64,000 nt of DNA. Origin: Sulfitobacter sp043557345. Its GTDB lineage: Bacteria > Pseudomonadota > Alphaproteobacteria > Rhodobacterales > Rhodobacteraceae. The stretch lies in assembly GCF_043557345.1 (NCBI RefSeq), contig NZ_JBIFFV010000002.1:372001-436000 (forward strand). The letters run 5' to 3'. A model generated the notes under the pieces. The model did no database searches. It worked only from the letters and a program-made list of their open reading frames with translations, and was not told the origin of the DNA. A program made the position numbers and the translations under genes. Position 1 is the stretch's first letter. Each line of letters starts with the position of its first letter. Shown here in pieces: positions 44,883-53,341 of the stretch.

Positions 44883-45814
44883 TCGCTCATCGCGCGGGCC
44901 AGTCTGCGGATGCGCAAGGCGCGGTTCAACTCACCGCCAAAGATCAGCACCAGTGCCGCGAGATACATGAAGTAGAGCGCCGCGATGATTCCCGCCATGC
45001 CCGCGTAATAGCTGGCATAGGTGCCAAAGCTGCGCAGGTAGGATGAAAACAGCACCGCCAGCACGGTCCAAGCGGCGGCGGTGGCAACCACGCCGGGCCA
45101 GATGTTGTTGAACCGCGTCCGCCGTGCGGGCAGGATCACATGGGCCGCGAAGAGGGCCACCAGCAGGATCGTGGCCGAGGCGGGAAAGCGGACCAGCCCT
45201 ACGGTAACCGAACGCGGATCGAAACCCGGCATCAGCATATGCAGCCAAGACCCGGCCCGGGGGGCGAGCACCAGCAGATAGCCCACGATCACGAGGATCA
45301 GGCTCGCCAGCAGCACCATGGCCACCTGCACCGCGTAGATCGTAAAGACCGACCGCGTCTCGCGCAGCCCATAGGCGCGGTTCAACCCCACGCGCACCCC
45401 ATCGACCCCGCCCACGGCGAACCAGACGGTCAGCAGGATACCCACGCTTAGCAGATCGCCGCGCGGCACGGTCATGACCTTTTCCACCTCCGTCACGATC
45501 GGTTCGATCAGGGCAGGGGGGACGATGGCGATCAGGAAATGGATCAGGTCATCGGCCATCGACCGATCGCCGACAAAGGCGGTCAGCGAACTTGTGAAGA
45601 TCAGGAAGGGAAAGATCGCCAGCAGCGCGCGAAAGGCCACGTTTCCGGCCATGCCGAAAGCATCATCGCTCCACAGCCGCAGCACCGCCTCGTGCAGGAC
45701 GGCCCGCACGACCCGCAGCCCGGTGCCGTGAAACAGATCCTCGGGATCCTCGCTGAGAACACCGTGGGTCATGACGACCTCGCGCTTTTGGTCTTGGGCC
45801 GGTCTGGCGTCCAT
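44873..45814 (-). CDS. YihY/BrkB family inner-membrane protein
   Basis: The 313-residue membrane protein has about six hydrophobic helices and the family's segment FRALLAIFPFLIFTSS, plus AVGGVDGVRVGLNRAYGLRE. YihY/BrkB proteins were once called ribonuclease BN, but that activity belongs to another protein; their function is unclear. ATG 45814 has GAGG 8 bases upstream; ATG 45772 is an alternative. It converges with the di-heme gene. Confidence 0.88.
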   Translation of the reverse strand: MDARPAQDQKREVVMTHGVLSEDPEDLFHGTGLRVVRAVLHEAVLRLWSDDAFGMAGNVAFRALLAIFPFLIFTSSLTAFVGDRSMADDLIHFLIAIVPPALIEPIVTEVEKVMTVPRGDLLSVGILLTVWFAVGGVDGVRVGLNRAYGLRETRSVFTIYAVQVAMVLLASLILVIVGYLLVLAPRAGSWLHMLMPGFDPRSVTVGLVRFPASATILLVALFAAHVILPARRTRFNNIWPGVVATAAAWTVLAVLFSSYLRSFGTYASYYAGMAGIIAALYFMYLAALVLIFGGELNRALRIRRLARAMSDQP

Positions 45815-45982
45815 TCCAATGCCTCGTTTTCATCCCATGCGGCTAAGCTAGTGCCCCTTTGCCCGGGCCGCCACCATGATGACGGGCCACAGGCGAGAGC
45901 AGGCTCATGTAATTGATCTTACCAAAGGGGCGTCGGTCCACTTGACGCTCAGGGAGCGATAAAATAGGAGAGGAGCCGTAGC

Positions 45983-46056
45983 GCGGGCGTTGTGTAATGG
46001 TAAGACCTCAGCCTTCCAAGCTGATGATACGGGTTCGATTCCCGTCGCCCGCTCCA
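45983..46056 (+). tRNA. tRNA-Gly (TCC)
   Basis: The 74-base gene starts GCGGGCG, pairing with CGCCCGC, and has encoded CCA. The anticodon loop CUUCCAA gives UCC for glycine. T-arm GGGUUCGAUUCCC is canonical. No attachment-site duplicate was seen nearby. Confidence 0.97.
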
Positions 46057-46210
46057 CTCTTTCTCCGAAGCTTTCGTGACCGCCGCCGCGCGGGATAGAT
46101 GCGCCCGCCGCAGCCTGTCGGGGGCGGCAGATTGTCCTCATTGGGGCGGTCTTGCTTGACCCCGCTCAGCCCCCGCGCCATGACCGATGTGGAAAGACAA
46201 AGGAAAGCCC

Positions 46211-48022
46211 ATGGCACGCACCCCAGCCCCCGCACCAAGCGCCAAAGACGAACGCGAAAAGTCGCGGCGGATCGGGGCTTTGGCGGCGCTGATGCCCTTC
46301 ATGGCGCCCTATCGCTGGCTGATGGCCGCCGCCGGGGCAGCGCTGGTGCTGACCGCGATGATCTCGCTCACCCTGCCCTTGGCGGTACGGCGGGTGATCG
46401 ACAATTTCGGCACGGGAGAGAGCGAATTGCTCGACCTCTATTTCTTCGCGGCGCTGTTGATTGCGGGGCTGCTCGCCCTTGGCACCGGGCTGCGCTATGC
46501 GCTGGTGACACGGTTGGGCGAACGGGTGGTGGCCGATATCCGGCGCGCGGTGTTTGACCGTGTCGTGGGCATGAGCCCCGCCTTTTATGAACGCATCATG
46601 ACCGGCGAAGTGCTGAGCCGGATCACCACCGACACGACGCTGATCCTCTCGGTGATCGGCTCTTCGGTCTCGATCGCGCTGCGCAACCTGCTGATCTTTG
46701 TGGGCGGCTTGGGGCTGATGCTGCTGACCTCGGCCAAACTGACCGGGCTGGTGCTGCTGATCGTGCCCGCCGTGGTGATCCCCATCCTGACGCTGGGCCG
46801 CCGCCTGCGGGTGCTCAGCCGCGAGAACCAAGACTGGATCGCGGCAAGCTCGGGCAACGCCTCTGAAACGCTGGGCGCGGTGCAAACGGTGCAGGCCTTT
46901 ACCCATGAGGCCGCAAGCCGGGGGCAATTCGCGCAGATGACCGAAGCCTCTTTCGATGCCGCGCAGCGCCGGATCAAAACCCGCGCCGTGATGACGATGA
47001 TCGTGATCTTTCTGGTCTTCGCGGGTGTGGTCGGCGTGCTGTGGATCGGCGCGCGCGACGTGCGGGCGGATGTGATGAGCGCGGGCGCGCTGGTGCAATT
47101 CGTGATCTATGCGGTCATGGTCGCGGGCGCGGTCGCCGCCCTGTCCGAGATCTGGGGCGAATTGCAGCGCGCCGCAGGGGCCACGGAGCGGCTGATCGAC
47201 CTGTTGCAAAGCGAGGATACGGTGCAAGACCCGGCGCCCACAGCGCAGAGCAGCCTGCCGCAGCCTGTCGCGGGGCGGATCGCCTTTGAGAACGTGCAGT
47301 TCACCTATCCGGCACGCCCCGATGTGGCGGCGCTGGATGGTGTCGACCTTGAGATCAACCCCGGTGAGACGGTGGCCTTTGTCGGCCCCTCGGGCGCGGG
47401 GAAGACGACGATTATCCAGATGATCCTGCGCTTTTACGATCCGCAGTCGGGGCGGGTCACCTTGGATGGGGTCGACCTGCGCGACGTGGCGCGGGACCAC
47501 TTCCGCCGTTCGGTGGCGCTGGTGCCGCAAGACCCGGTGATCTTTGCCGCCACGGCGGCTGAGAACATCCGCTTCGGTCGCCCCGACGCGACTGATGCCG
47601 AGGTCGAGGACGCCGCCCGCGCCGCCGCTGCGCATGACTTCATCACCGCGCTGCCCGAGGGCTATGACAGCTATCTGGGCGAACGCGGCGTGATGCTGTC
47701 GGGCGGGCAGAAACAACGCATCGCCATCGCCCGCGCCATCCTGCGCGATGCGCCGGTCCTGCTGCTGGACGAGGCGACCTCGGCGTTGGATTCCGAGAGC
47801 GAGGGGCTGGTGCAGGCCGCCGTCGACCGGCTCAGCGCGGATCGCACGACGCTGATCGTGGCGCACCGTCTGGCCACCGTGAAAAAGGCCGACCGTATCG
47901 TGGTGATGGAGGCTGGGCGCATCGCGGCCATCGGCACCCATGACGAATTGGTCGCCAGTGACGGGCTTTATGCGCGTCTGGCGCGGCTTCAGTTCACCGA
48001 TGGGGCCGCCGCCGCGGCCTGA
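46211..48022 (+). CDS. ABC transporter, fused permease and ATPase (MsbA/ABCB type)
   Basis: The 603-residue half-transporter has a six-helix exporter domain (about 20-320) followed by an ATPase domain: Walker A GPSGAGKTT, signature LSGGQKQRIAIARAI, Walker B VLLLDEATSALDS, and H-loop VAHRLAT. It resembles exporters of lipids or drugs. I chose ATG 46211, with AAGGAAAG just upstream; a codon 24 bases earlier is unlikely. The gene is followed by an acyl-CoA synthetase, so a lipid-related cargo is possible but not shown. Confidence 0.92.
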   Translation: MARTPAPAPSAKDEREKSRRIGALAALMPFMAPYRWLMAAAGAALVLTAMISLTLPLAVRRVIDNFGTGESELLDLYFFAALLIAGLLALGTGLRYALVTRLGERVVADIRRAVFDRVVGMSPAFYERIMTGEVLSRITTDTTLILSVIGSSVSIALRNLLIFVGGLGLMLLTSAKLTGLVLLIVPAVVIPILTLGRRLRVLSRENQDWIAASSGNASETLGAVQTVQAFTHEAASRGQFAQMTEASFDAAQRRIKTRAVMTMIVIFLVFAGVVGVLWIGARDVRADVMSAGALVQFVIYAVMVAGAVAALSEIWGELQRAAGATERLIDLLQSEDTVQDPAPTAQSSLPQPVAGRIAFENVQFTYPARPDVAALDGVDLEINPGETVAFVGPSGAGKTTIIQMILRFYDPQSGRVTLDGVDLRDVARDHFRRSVALVPQDPVIFAATAAENIRFGRPDATDAEVEDAARAAAAHDFITALPEGYDSYLGERGVMLSGGQKQRIAIARAILRDAPVLLLDEATSALDSESEGLVQAAVDRLSADRTTLIVAHRLATVKKADRIVVMEAGRIAAIGTHDELVASDGLYARLARLQFTDGAAAAA

Positions 48023-48170
48023 GCCGGTCTTGAACAGCGCAACCCCGGCGTTACGTCACCTTCGTGTGACGTTGCGTTTGTTGCCGCCGATTGCTTGCGA
48101 AACGGCGCGTTTCGCCGCAATCTGGCGCAAGGAGAATAAGCCGGAACACCGGCACAGGGGAGGAGAGACC

Positions 48171-50051
48171 ATGACATTCGCCGGGATCGAAGACCGCAAT
48201 GCCATCGCGGCGGAAATGCCGTGGGAAGACCGCGACGTGGCCAAGACGCTGTACGGAATGCTGAGCAATACGGCCGCGAAATTCCCCAACCACAATGCCG
48301 TCAGCTATCAGATTTTCTCGGGCCCCAAGGACAAGGCCGAAACGCTGTCTTGGAAAGAGTTGCATGGCCGCGTGACGCAGGCGGCGAACCTTTTCCGCAG
48401 CCTTGGCGTGGGCGAGAAGGACGTGGTGGCCTATGTGCTGCCGAACTGTAACGAGACGACGATCACCCTGCTGGGTGGTGCCGTGGCCGGGATCGTGAAC
48501 CCGATCAACCCGCTGCTCGACGCCGAACAGATCGGTGCCATCTTGCGCGAAGTGGGCGCCTCCGTCGTCGTCACCCTGCGGCCTTTTCCCAAAACCGATG
48601 TGGCCCAAAAGACCGCCGAAGCGGTGCGGCTTGCGCCCAAGGTGCACACGGTGCTCGAAGTCGATCTCGTTCGCTATCTCACCCCGCCGAAAAGCTGGAT
48701 CGTCCCGCTGGTGCGGCCCAAGGGGATGGTGAACAATCAGGCGAAATACCTCAATTTCAATGCCGAGATCGCCAAGCAGAACACCTCGCTCAACTTTGAG
48801 GATGTGCAAGAGGATCGCGTTGCCTGCTATTTCCACACCGGCGGCACCACCGGGATGCCCAAAGTGGCGCAGCACAAGTATTCGGGGCTGATCTACAACG
48901 GTTGGCTGGGGCATCGGCTGCTGTTCAGCGAGCAGGACAACATCATGTGTCCGCTGCCGCTGTTCCACGTCTTTGCCTGTCATGTGATCCTGATGGCCGC
49001 CGTGTCCTCGGGCGCGCATGTGGTTTTCCCGACGCCGCAGGGCTATCGCGGGGAAGGGGTGTTCGATAACTTCTGGAAGCTGGTCGAACGGTGGAAAATC
49101 ACCTTTATCATCACCGTGCCCACGGCGATTTCAGCCAAGATGCAGCGCCCGATTGACGCGGATGTGAGCACGGTGAAGACCGCTTTCTCTGGCTCCGCGC
49201 CGCTGCCGCTGGAGCTCTTCCGCCGGTTTGAGAAGGCCACGGGCGTCACGCTGGTCGAGGGCTACGGCCTGACCGAGGCGACCTGCCTTGTCTCTTGCAA
49301 CCCGACGGATGGCATCAAGAAGGTCGGCTCCATCGGTATCGCCTTCCCCTATTCGGACGTGCGGATCATCAAGGGCACCGTCGACGGGCCGATTGATGCG
49401 GAGACGGATGAGATTGGCGAGATCTGCGTGTCGAACCCCGGTGTCTTTGCAGGCCACACCTATGTCGAAGAGGACAAGAACAAAGACCTCTTCTACCATG
49501 GCAAATACCTGCGCACCGGCGATTTGGGACGGATCGATGCGGATGGCTACATCTGGATCACGGGCCGGGCCAAAGACCTGATCATTCGCGGCGGGCACAA
49601 CATCGACCCTGCCGAGATCGAAGAGGCGCTGCTTGGCCATGAGGCTGTCGCCTTTGCCGGGGCCATCGGCCAGCCCGATCCCCACGCGGGCGAGGTGCCT
49701 TGCGCCTTTGTCGAACTGGTCGAGGGCGCCAATGTCACGGAAGAGGAACTGCTGGCCTATGCGTGTGAGCATGTTGCCGAACGCGCAGCCCAGCCCAAGC
49801 ACCTCAAGATCATGGACGAGTTGCCCAAGACGGCCGTCGGCAAGATCTTCAAACCCGATCTGCGCAAGGATGCGATCACGCGGATCTATAACGGCAGCCT
49901 CGAAAAGGCGGGCTGTGCCGCGCGGGTGACCGAGGTGGTGGACGACAAGAAGCGCGGCTTGGTGGCGCAGGTGACGATGAACGACGCGAGCCATGACGAC
50001 GTGGCGAAGGTGCTCAACGTCTACACCCGTCCCTGGGAGCCGGCGCGCTAA
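48171..50051 (+). CDS. acyl-CoA synthetase (AMP-binding family)
   Basis: The 626-residue ligase activates a carboxylic acid via acyl-AMP. The AMP-binding loop is HTGGTTGMPKVAQ, with EGYGLTEATC and the hinge RTGDLGRIDADGYIWITGR later; the C-terminal PKTAVGKIFKPDLR holds the catalytic lysine. Length and sequence fit FadD-like acyl-CoA synthetases; the chain length is not predictable. ATG 48171 follows GGAGAG. A terminator hairpin lies 68 bases downstream. Confidence 0.93.
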   Translation: MTFAGIEDRNAIAAEMPWEDRDVAKTLYGMLSNTAAKFPNHNAVSYQIFSGPKDKAETLSWKELHGRVTQAANLFRSLGVGEKDVVAYVLPNCNETTITLLGGAVAGIVNPINPLLDAEQIGAILREVGASVVVTLRPFPKTDVAQKTAEAVRLAPKVHTVLEVDLVRYLTPPKSWIVPLVRPKGMVNNQAKYLNFNAEIAKQNTSLNFEDVQEDRVACYFHTGGTTGMPKVAQHKYSGLIYNGWLGHRLLFSEQDNIMCPLPLFHVFACHVILMAAVSSGAHVVFPTPQGYRGEGVFDNFWKLVERWKITFIITVPTAISAKMQRPIDADVSTVKTAFSGSAPLPLELFRRFEKATGVTLVEGYGLTEATCLVSCNPTDGIKKVGSIGIAFPYSDVRIIKGTVDGPIDAETDEIGEICVSNPGVFAGHTYVEEDKNKDLFYHGKYLRTGDLGRIDADGYIWITGRAKDLIIRGGHNIDPAEIEEALLGHEAVAFAGAIGQPDPHAGEVPCAFVELVEGANVTEEELLAYACEHVAERAAQPKHLKIMDELPKTAVGKIFKPDLRKDAITRIYNGSLEKAGCAARVTEVVDDKKRGLVAQVTMNDASHDDVAKVLNVYTRPWEPAR

Positions 50052-50119
50052 GCGACTCGCGCGGGCAGGGCGGCACGCCGCCTTCGATCCCCAAATTCCC
50101 GAATTGCAGCCCCGCTGCG

Positions 50120-50154
50120 TTGCGCCGATGCACATTTCCTGTGTATCGGCGCAA
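50120..50154 (+). terminator. terminator after the acyl-CoA synthetase gene
   Basis: TTGCGCCGATGCACA and TGTGTATCGGCGCAA form a 15-bp stem with one G-U pair and a TTTCC loop. It is followed by AAATTTTAGG. It separates this gene from the DUF1127 locus. Confidence 0.8.
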
Positions 50155-50262
50155 AAATTTTAGGCTATTTACCTATAGTTAGCCCCCGGCCTTTCGTGAC
50201 GGGCATAGCGCCTATGCAAATTCTGCGGGTTCAAAATAGGGTCAGAGCGTACTACTTCTGCA

Positions 50263-50292
50263 TTGCAGCATTGATAATGCACTTGCAGCATT
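50263..50292 (+). promoter_or_regulatory. pair of TTGCAGCATT direct repeats upstream of DUF1127 gene
   Basis: TTGCAGCATT occurs at 50263-50272 and 50283-50292, 20 bases apart centre to centre, which is about two helical turns. They end 18 bases before the first DUF1127 start and may be an activator or leader element. Confidence 0.4.
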
Positions 50293-50310
50293 CTGAAAGG
50301 AGTTGCGCTT

Positions 50311-50553
50311 ATGACGATGGCAATCTCACGTGGCACTACCCTGAGCTCCGCGCTCGATGGGCTTTTTCACACCGTTGACGGCATGCGCCGTCGCGTGGCC
50401 CAGATCAAGGCCCGGCGCGCAGCTTACAACCGAACTTTCACAGAACTCAACGCACTGAGCGATCGCGAACTGTCCGATATCGGCATCGCACGGTGCGATA
50501 TCCGGCGTCTGGCGTCGGAAGAACTTTCAAAGGAACAGACCTATGAAGTATGA
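50311..50553 (+). CDS. DUF1127 domain small protein
   Basis: The 80-residue basic protein has the DUF1127 core near its C-terminus: ELNALSDRELSDIGIARCDI, which has the D-x-G-I pattern of these small RNA- or regulator-associated proteins. AAAGGAG precedes ATG 50311. It overlaps the next gene by 11 bases. In Rhodobacter sphaeroides a DUF1127 protein (CcaF1) is encoded directly upstream of the CcsR sRNAs and acts in RNA processing; the same layout is seen here. Confidence 0.88.
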   Translation: MTMAISRGTTLSSALDGLFHTVDGMRRRVAQIKARRAAYNRTFTELNALSDRELSDIGIARCDIRRLASEELSKEQTYEV

Positions 50554-50803
50554 CAACACCCTATCCGCCCCTCACGGTTTCTCCCTGCGCGATGCGACCG
50601 CTCCAGTCTTCGGTGCGCTTGGCACCGCTGCTGGCAAAGTCGGCGCCCTGCTGGCGCGTGGCGTTACCCAGATGCAAATCTCGCGCATGCAGGCCGTTCT
50701 CAACAGCATGAGCGACGCGCAGCTTGAGCGTGCGGGCATCGACCGCAACCAAATTCCCCAGCACGCCCAAGCGCTGGTGACCGAAGAATACGACGGTCTC
50801 TAA
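50543..50803 (+). CDS. second DUF1127-like small protein
   Basis: The 86-residue protein ends in a DUF1127-like block (VLNSMSDAQLERAGIDRNQIPQH), less basic than the upstream copy. It starts inside the preceding gene with AAAGGAA upstream, so translation is coupled. It lies 55 bases before the first CcsR-like hairpin. I infer that both genes and the hairpins form one transcript. Confidence 0.8.
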   Translation: MKYDNTLSAPHGFSLRDATAPVFGALGTAAGKVGALLARGVTQMQISRMQAVLNSMSDAQLERAGIDRNQIPQHAQALVTEEYDGL

Positions 50804-50857
50804 GCCACTGCGCTTTTAGACCCTCAGCCATCAATGTTGCGCCACCGCGCGCTGCAT

Positions 50858-50899
50858 TGTCAGGTGCCGGACCCCGCTCCTTCCCGGGTTGATCTGACA
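50858..50899 (+). ncRNA. CcsR-like hairpin 1, degenerate
   Basis: An outer stem TGTCAG/CTGACA encloses ACCC/GGGT around a loop with CGCTCCTTCC. The loop is close to, but not exactly, the CCUCCUCCC motif. It may be a diverged first member of the tandem set. Confidence 0.4.
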
Positions 50900-50908
50900 C
50901 CGCATATT

Positions 50909-50935
50909 AACGGTCCTCCTCCTCCCGGACCCGTT
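50909..50935 (+). ncRNA. CcsR-like (cuckoo) sRNA hairpin 2
   Basis: AACGG-TCC / GGACCCGTT forms a stem with one bulge; the loop TCCTCCTCCC holds an exact CCUCCUCCC, the hallmark of CcsR RNAs of Rhodobacter. Such loops are complementary to ribosome-binding sites or act on target mRNAs. Confidence 0.75.
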
Positions 50936-50940
50936 ATACC

Positions 50941-50976
50941 GGCTGGCAAGCTTACCTCCTCCCAAGCTTGCCGGCC
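50941..50976 (+). ncRNA. CcsR-like (cuckoo) sRNA hairpin 3
   Basis: GGCTGGCAAGCTT and AAGCTTGCCGGCC form a 13-bp stem with one G-U pair; the loop ACCTCCTCCC contains exact CCUCCUCCC. It is the strongest hairpin of the set and lies before dtd on the other strand. Confidence 0.78.
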
Positions 50977-50995
50977 CATGCTTTCCACCGAGATA

Positions 50996-51442
50996 TCAGG
51001 GCGCTGCGCTGTCGAGCCAGAGGGTCACCGGCCCATCGTTGACCAGCGCCACGGCCATATCCGCGCCGAACTGTCCGGTCTGCACAGGGATGTCGAGCCC
51101 GGCGAGGCTGCGGGCGAAATGGGAATAGAGCGCCTCGGCCATCTCGGGCTTTGCCGCGCCGGAAAAGCCGGGGCGGTTGCCGCGCGCGGTATCGGCGGCG
51201 AGGGTGAATTGGCTCACCACCAAAGCGCTGCTACCGGTTTGGGCAAGGCTCAGGTTCATCTTGCCACCCTCATCCTTGAACAGCCGCAGCTTGGAAACTT
51301 TCAGGGCCAGTTTCTCGGCGGTTTCTTCGGTGTCCTCGGGCATGGCGCAGACGAGGATCAGCAGGCCGGGGCCGATCTCTCCGATCACCTCACCCTCGAC
51401 CGTGACCGAAGCCTCGGTCACCCGTTGCAGCAATGCGCGCAT
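50996..51442 (-). CDS. dtd: D-aminoacyl-tRNA deacylase
   Basis: The 148-residue enzyme removes D-amino acids from mischarged tRNA. MRALLQRVTEASVTVEG at the start, the SQFTLAADT motif and NRPGFSGAA are family hallmarks. ATG 51442 is one base after the nitroreductase stop on the same strand, so these two genes are co-transcribed. Length is normal for Dtd. Confidence 0.95.
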   Translation of the reverse strand: MRALLQRVTEASVTVEGEVIGEIGPGLLILVCAMPEDTEETAEKLALKVSKLRLFKDEGGKMNLSLAQTGSSALVVSQFTLAADTARGNRPGFSGAAKPEMAEALYSHFARSLAGLDIPVQTGQFGADMAVALVNDGPVTLWLDSAAP

Positions 51443-51443
51443 G

Positions 51444-52121
51444 TCAGTCTTTCCAGTCGATGATGTCGGAAGGGGTGGCCCGCTCGGTGCGAAAGGCGTT
51501 CGCGGGGTGCGTCTCATCGGCATAGCCGAAGGAGATCGCGCAGAGCACCAGCCGATCCCCGGGCAATGCCAGCACCTCGCGCACCAAGGGCGCATAGGCG
51601 GCGATGGCGGCCTGCGGGATGCTGGCCACGCCGAGCGCCATCGCGGCGAGGGTAAAGGCGGTGACGAAACCGCCGCAGTCCATCGCGCCATAGGGACCAA
51701 GCTCGGCCGGGGCGGTCACGATGGCCACATGGGGCGCGTCGAAAAGCGCATAGTTGCGCAGCATCTGCGCTTGACGCGCGGCGCGGTCGGATTTGGCGAT
51801 GCCCACCGCATCGTAAAGCTGGAAGCCGCAGGTGCGGCGGCGTTCGGCATAGGCGCCGGAATAGCCCGTGGGCCATGGCAGGTCCGGCGCGACCGGGGTA
51901 TTGGCGCTGGCGGCTTCAAGGAGCGCTGCGCGAAAGGATTCGGTGCCCCCGCCGCGCGTGATGGTCACCTGCCATGGCTGCGCATTGCACCACGAGGGCA
52001 CATGGCGCGCGGCGCTGACGATTTGGGTGATGGTCTCTTCGGGGACGGGGTCGGGCCGAAAGGCGCGGCAGGAATAGCGCGCCTGCAAGAGGTCGGTGAA
52101 TTGCTCGTAGCTTTGGGTCAT
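51444..52121 (-). CDS. nitroreductase family protein
   Basis: The 225-residue FMN enzyme opens with the nitroreductase pattern LLQARYSCRAFRPDPV and has the SWCNAQPWQVTI loop and a late MDCGGFVTAFTLAAMALGV helix. It probably uses NAD(P)H; the substrate is unknown. Its start overlaps the zinc-ribbon gene's stop (ATGA), so it lies in a minus-strand operon with that gene and dtd. Confidence 0.9.
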   Translation of the reverse strand: MTQSYEQFTDLLQARYSCRAFRPDPVPEETITQIVSAARHVPSWCNAQPWQVTITRGGGTESFRAALLEAASANTPVAPDLPWPTGYSGAYAERRRTCGFQLYDAVGIAKSDRAARQAQMLRNYALFDAPHVAIVTAPAELGPYGAMDCGGFVTAFTLAAMALGVASIPQAAIAAYAPLVREVLALPGDRLVLCAISFGYADETHPANAFRTERATPSDIIDWKD

Positions 52122-53230
52122 TGCTGGGCCATGAAATAGCCGACGATGGCGGCGGCGATCAGCCCCAGCACCACGGCAAAGGTGATCTTGATGGCGGAAT
52201 AGGGGCGTTCGCCCTGCACCTTGCCGGAATGGCCGTTGACCACGAAACGATAGGTCTTGCCGCGGTATTTATAGGCGGCAAGCCAGACCGGCAGCAGGAT
52301 ATGTTTGAAGGTCACATCGCTGACTTGGGTGTTGATGTCATGCACGCGCTGGCGGTCGCCCCCGATATCGAACTTCACGTCACGCTCGATCACCCGGTCC
52401 ATATGGGCGCGGGCCTGAACGAAGCCTTCCTCAAGCGTGATGCCGTAAGCCTCGGCCCGGAAACCCGCGAGGTATTCGGGCGCATAGGGCTCCAGCGCCG
52501 AGAGATCCCAAGGGTGCAGCGCGTCGGTGTGTTTCTTGGGCAGCGACCGGGAGGCAAGCACCAACACATCATCAAAGAACCGTGCCACCCGCCCCGAAGC
52601 GGCCCGCCAGCGAATTTTCGGCACCTGCTGCTGCACCCGCTTGCCATCGCGCATGACGGTGCGGGTGACGTAATAGACGGTGCCACGCTCCCCGCGATAG
52701 CTTGAGGCTGTCTGCGCGTCATAGGTCCAAAAGGGCACATAGATGCCCTGCATTCGGCGGCCCTTGCGGGCATATTGTTGCAGGCCATTGGGCGCGAACC
52801 AAAGGCTGCCGAGCCAGTCTTTCATCGCGTCGCGGGCGCGTTCTTCGGGCAGGGCGAAGGGCAACACGGCGCGCGGTTTGATATGGCGGTTGGTGCCGGT
52901 GTCGATCACCACGGGCGTCGCGCAAAAGGGGCATTCGGCGGCGTGTTTGCCGGGCTCGAATTCCACCTGTGCTGCGCAGTTGGGGCAGGTGGTGACGCGG
53001 GTCTCTTCCATCTCGGCGTCGGGCAGGGCGGCCTCTAGCCCCGCGCGGAAGTCTTGCTCGGCGATGGCATGGGCGTGGCGGCCCGTGCCGTCAATCGGCT
53101 CCACATTGCCGCAGTGATCGCAGATCAGCAGCGCCTGCGCCGGGTCAAAGCGCATGTCCGACCCGCAGGTGTCACAGGGGAAACGGTGCTCTTCAAGCGG
53201 GGTGGCGGGGGGCAGATCGGTGGCGGACAT
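52118..53230 (-). CDS. TFIIB-type zinc-ribbon protein with C-terminal membrane anchor
   Basis: The 370-residue protein has two zinc-ribbon knuckle pairs: CDTCGSDM with CDHCGN near the N-terminus and CPNCAAQVEF with CPFCATP at about residues 82-105. A C-terminal helix (KITFAVVLGLIAAAIVGYFM) anchors it to the membrane. Such proteins often occur beside SPFH-domain and TelA genes, as here. Function unknown; the anchor suggests a membrane-scaffold role. Confidence 0.82.
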   Translation of the reverse strand: MSATDLPPATPLEEHRFPCDTCGSDMRFDPAQALLICDHCGNVEPIDGTGRHAHAIAEQDFRAGLEAALPDAEMEETRVTTCPNCAAQVEFEPGKHAAECPFCATPVVIDTGTNRHIKPRAVLPFALPEERARDAMKDWLGSLWFAPNGLQQYARKGRRMQGIYVPFWTYDAQTASSYRGERGTVYYVTRTVMRDGKRVQQQVPKIRWRAASGRVARFFDDVLVLASRSLPKKHTDALHPWDLSALEPYAPEYLAGFRAEAYGITLEEGFVQARAHMDRVIERDVKFDIGGDRQRVHDINTQVSDVTFKHILLPVWLAAYKYRGKTYRFVVNGHSGKVQGERPYSAIKITFAVVLGLIAAAIVGYFMAQQ

Positions 53231-53276
53231 AAGGGGTGCTTTGCAAGGTCAATCGCGGCGGAGCGGATGGGGGGTG

Positions 53277-53302
53277 GCCCGTGGTCCTGAGAGGCCACGG
53301 GC
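53277..53302 (-). terminator. hairpin downstream of the SPFH gene
   Basis: GCCCGTGG / CCACGGGC forms an 8-bp stem with a 10-base loop in the 111 bases between the SPFH and zinc-ribbon genes. No clear T-run follows on the minus strand, so it may only attenuate transcription. Confidence 0.35.
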
Positions 53303-53341
53303 GGGATGCGCGCGAAGGTCTTGGGCCGACGCGCCTTTGGA

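Noticed and set aside
45942..45965. Possible tRNA-Gly promoter (TTGACG and TAAAAT)
   Set aside because: The spacer between the two hexamers is only 12 bases, too short for a normal promoter.
46166..47941. 591-codon minus-strand ORF opposite the ABC exporter
   Set aside because: It is antisense to a gene with clear ABC motifs and has the His/Asp/Gln-rich composition of GC-rich shadow frames.
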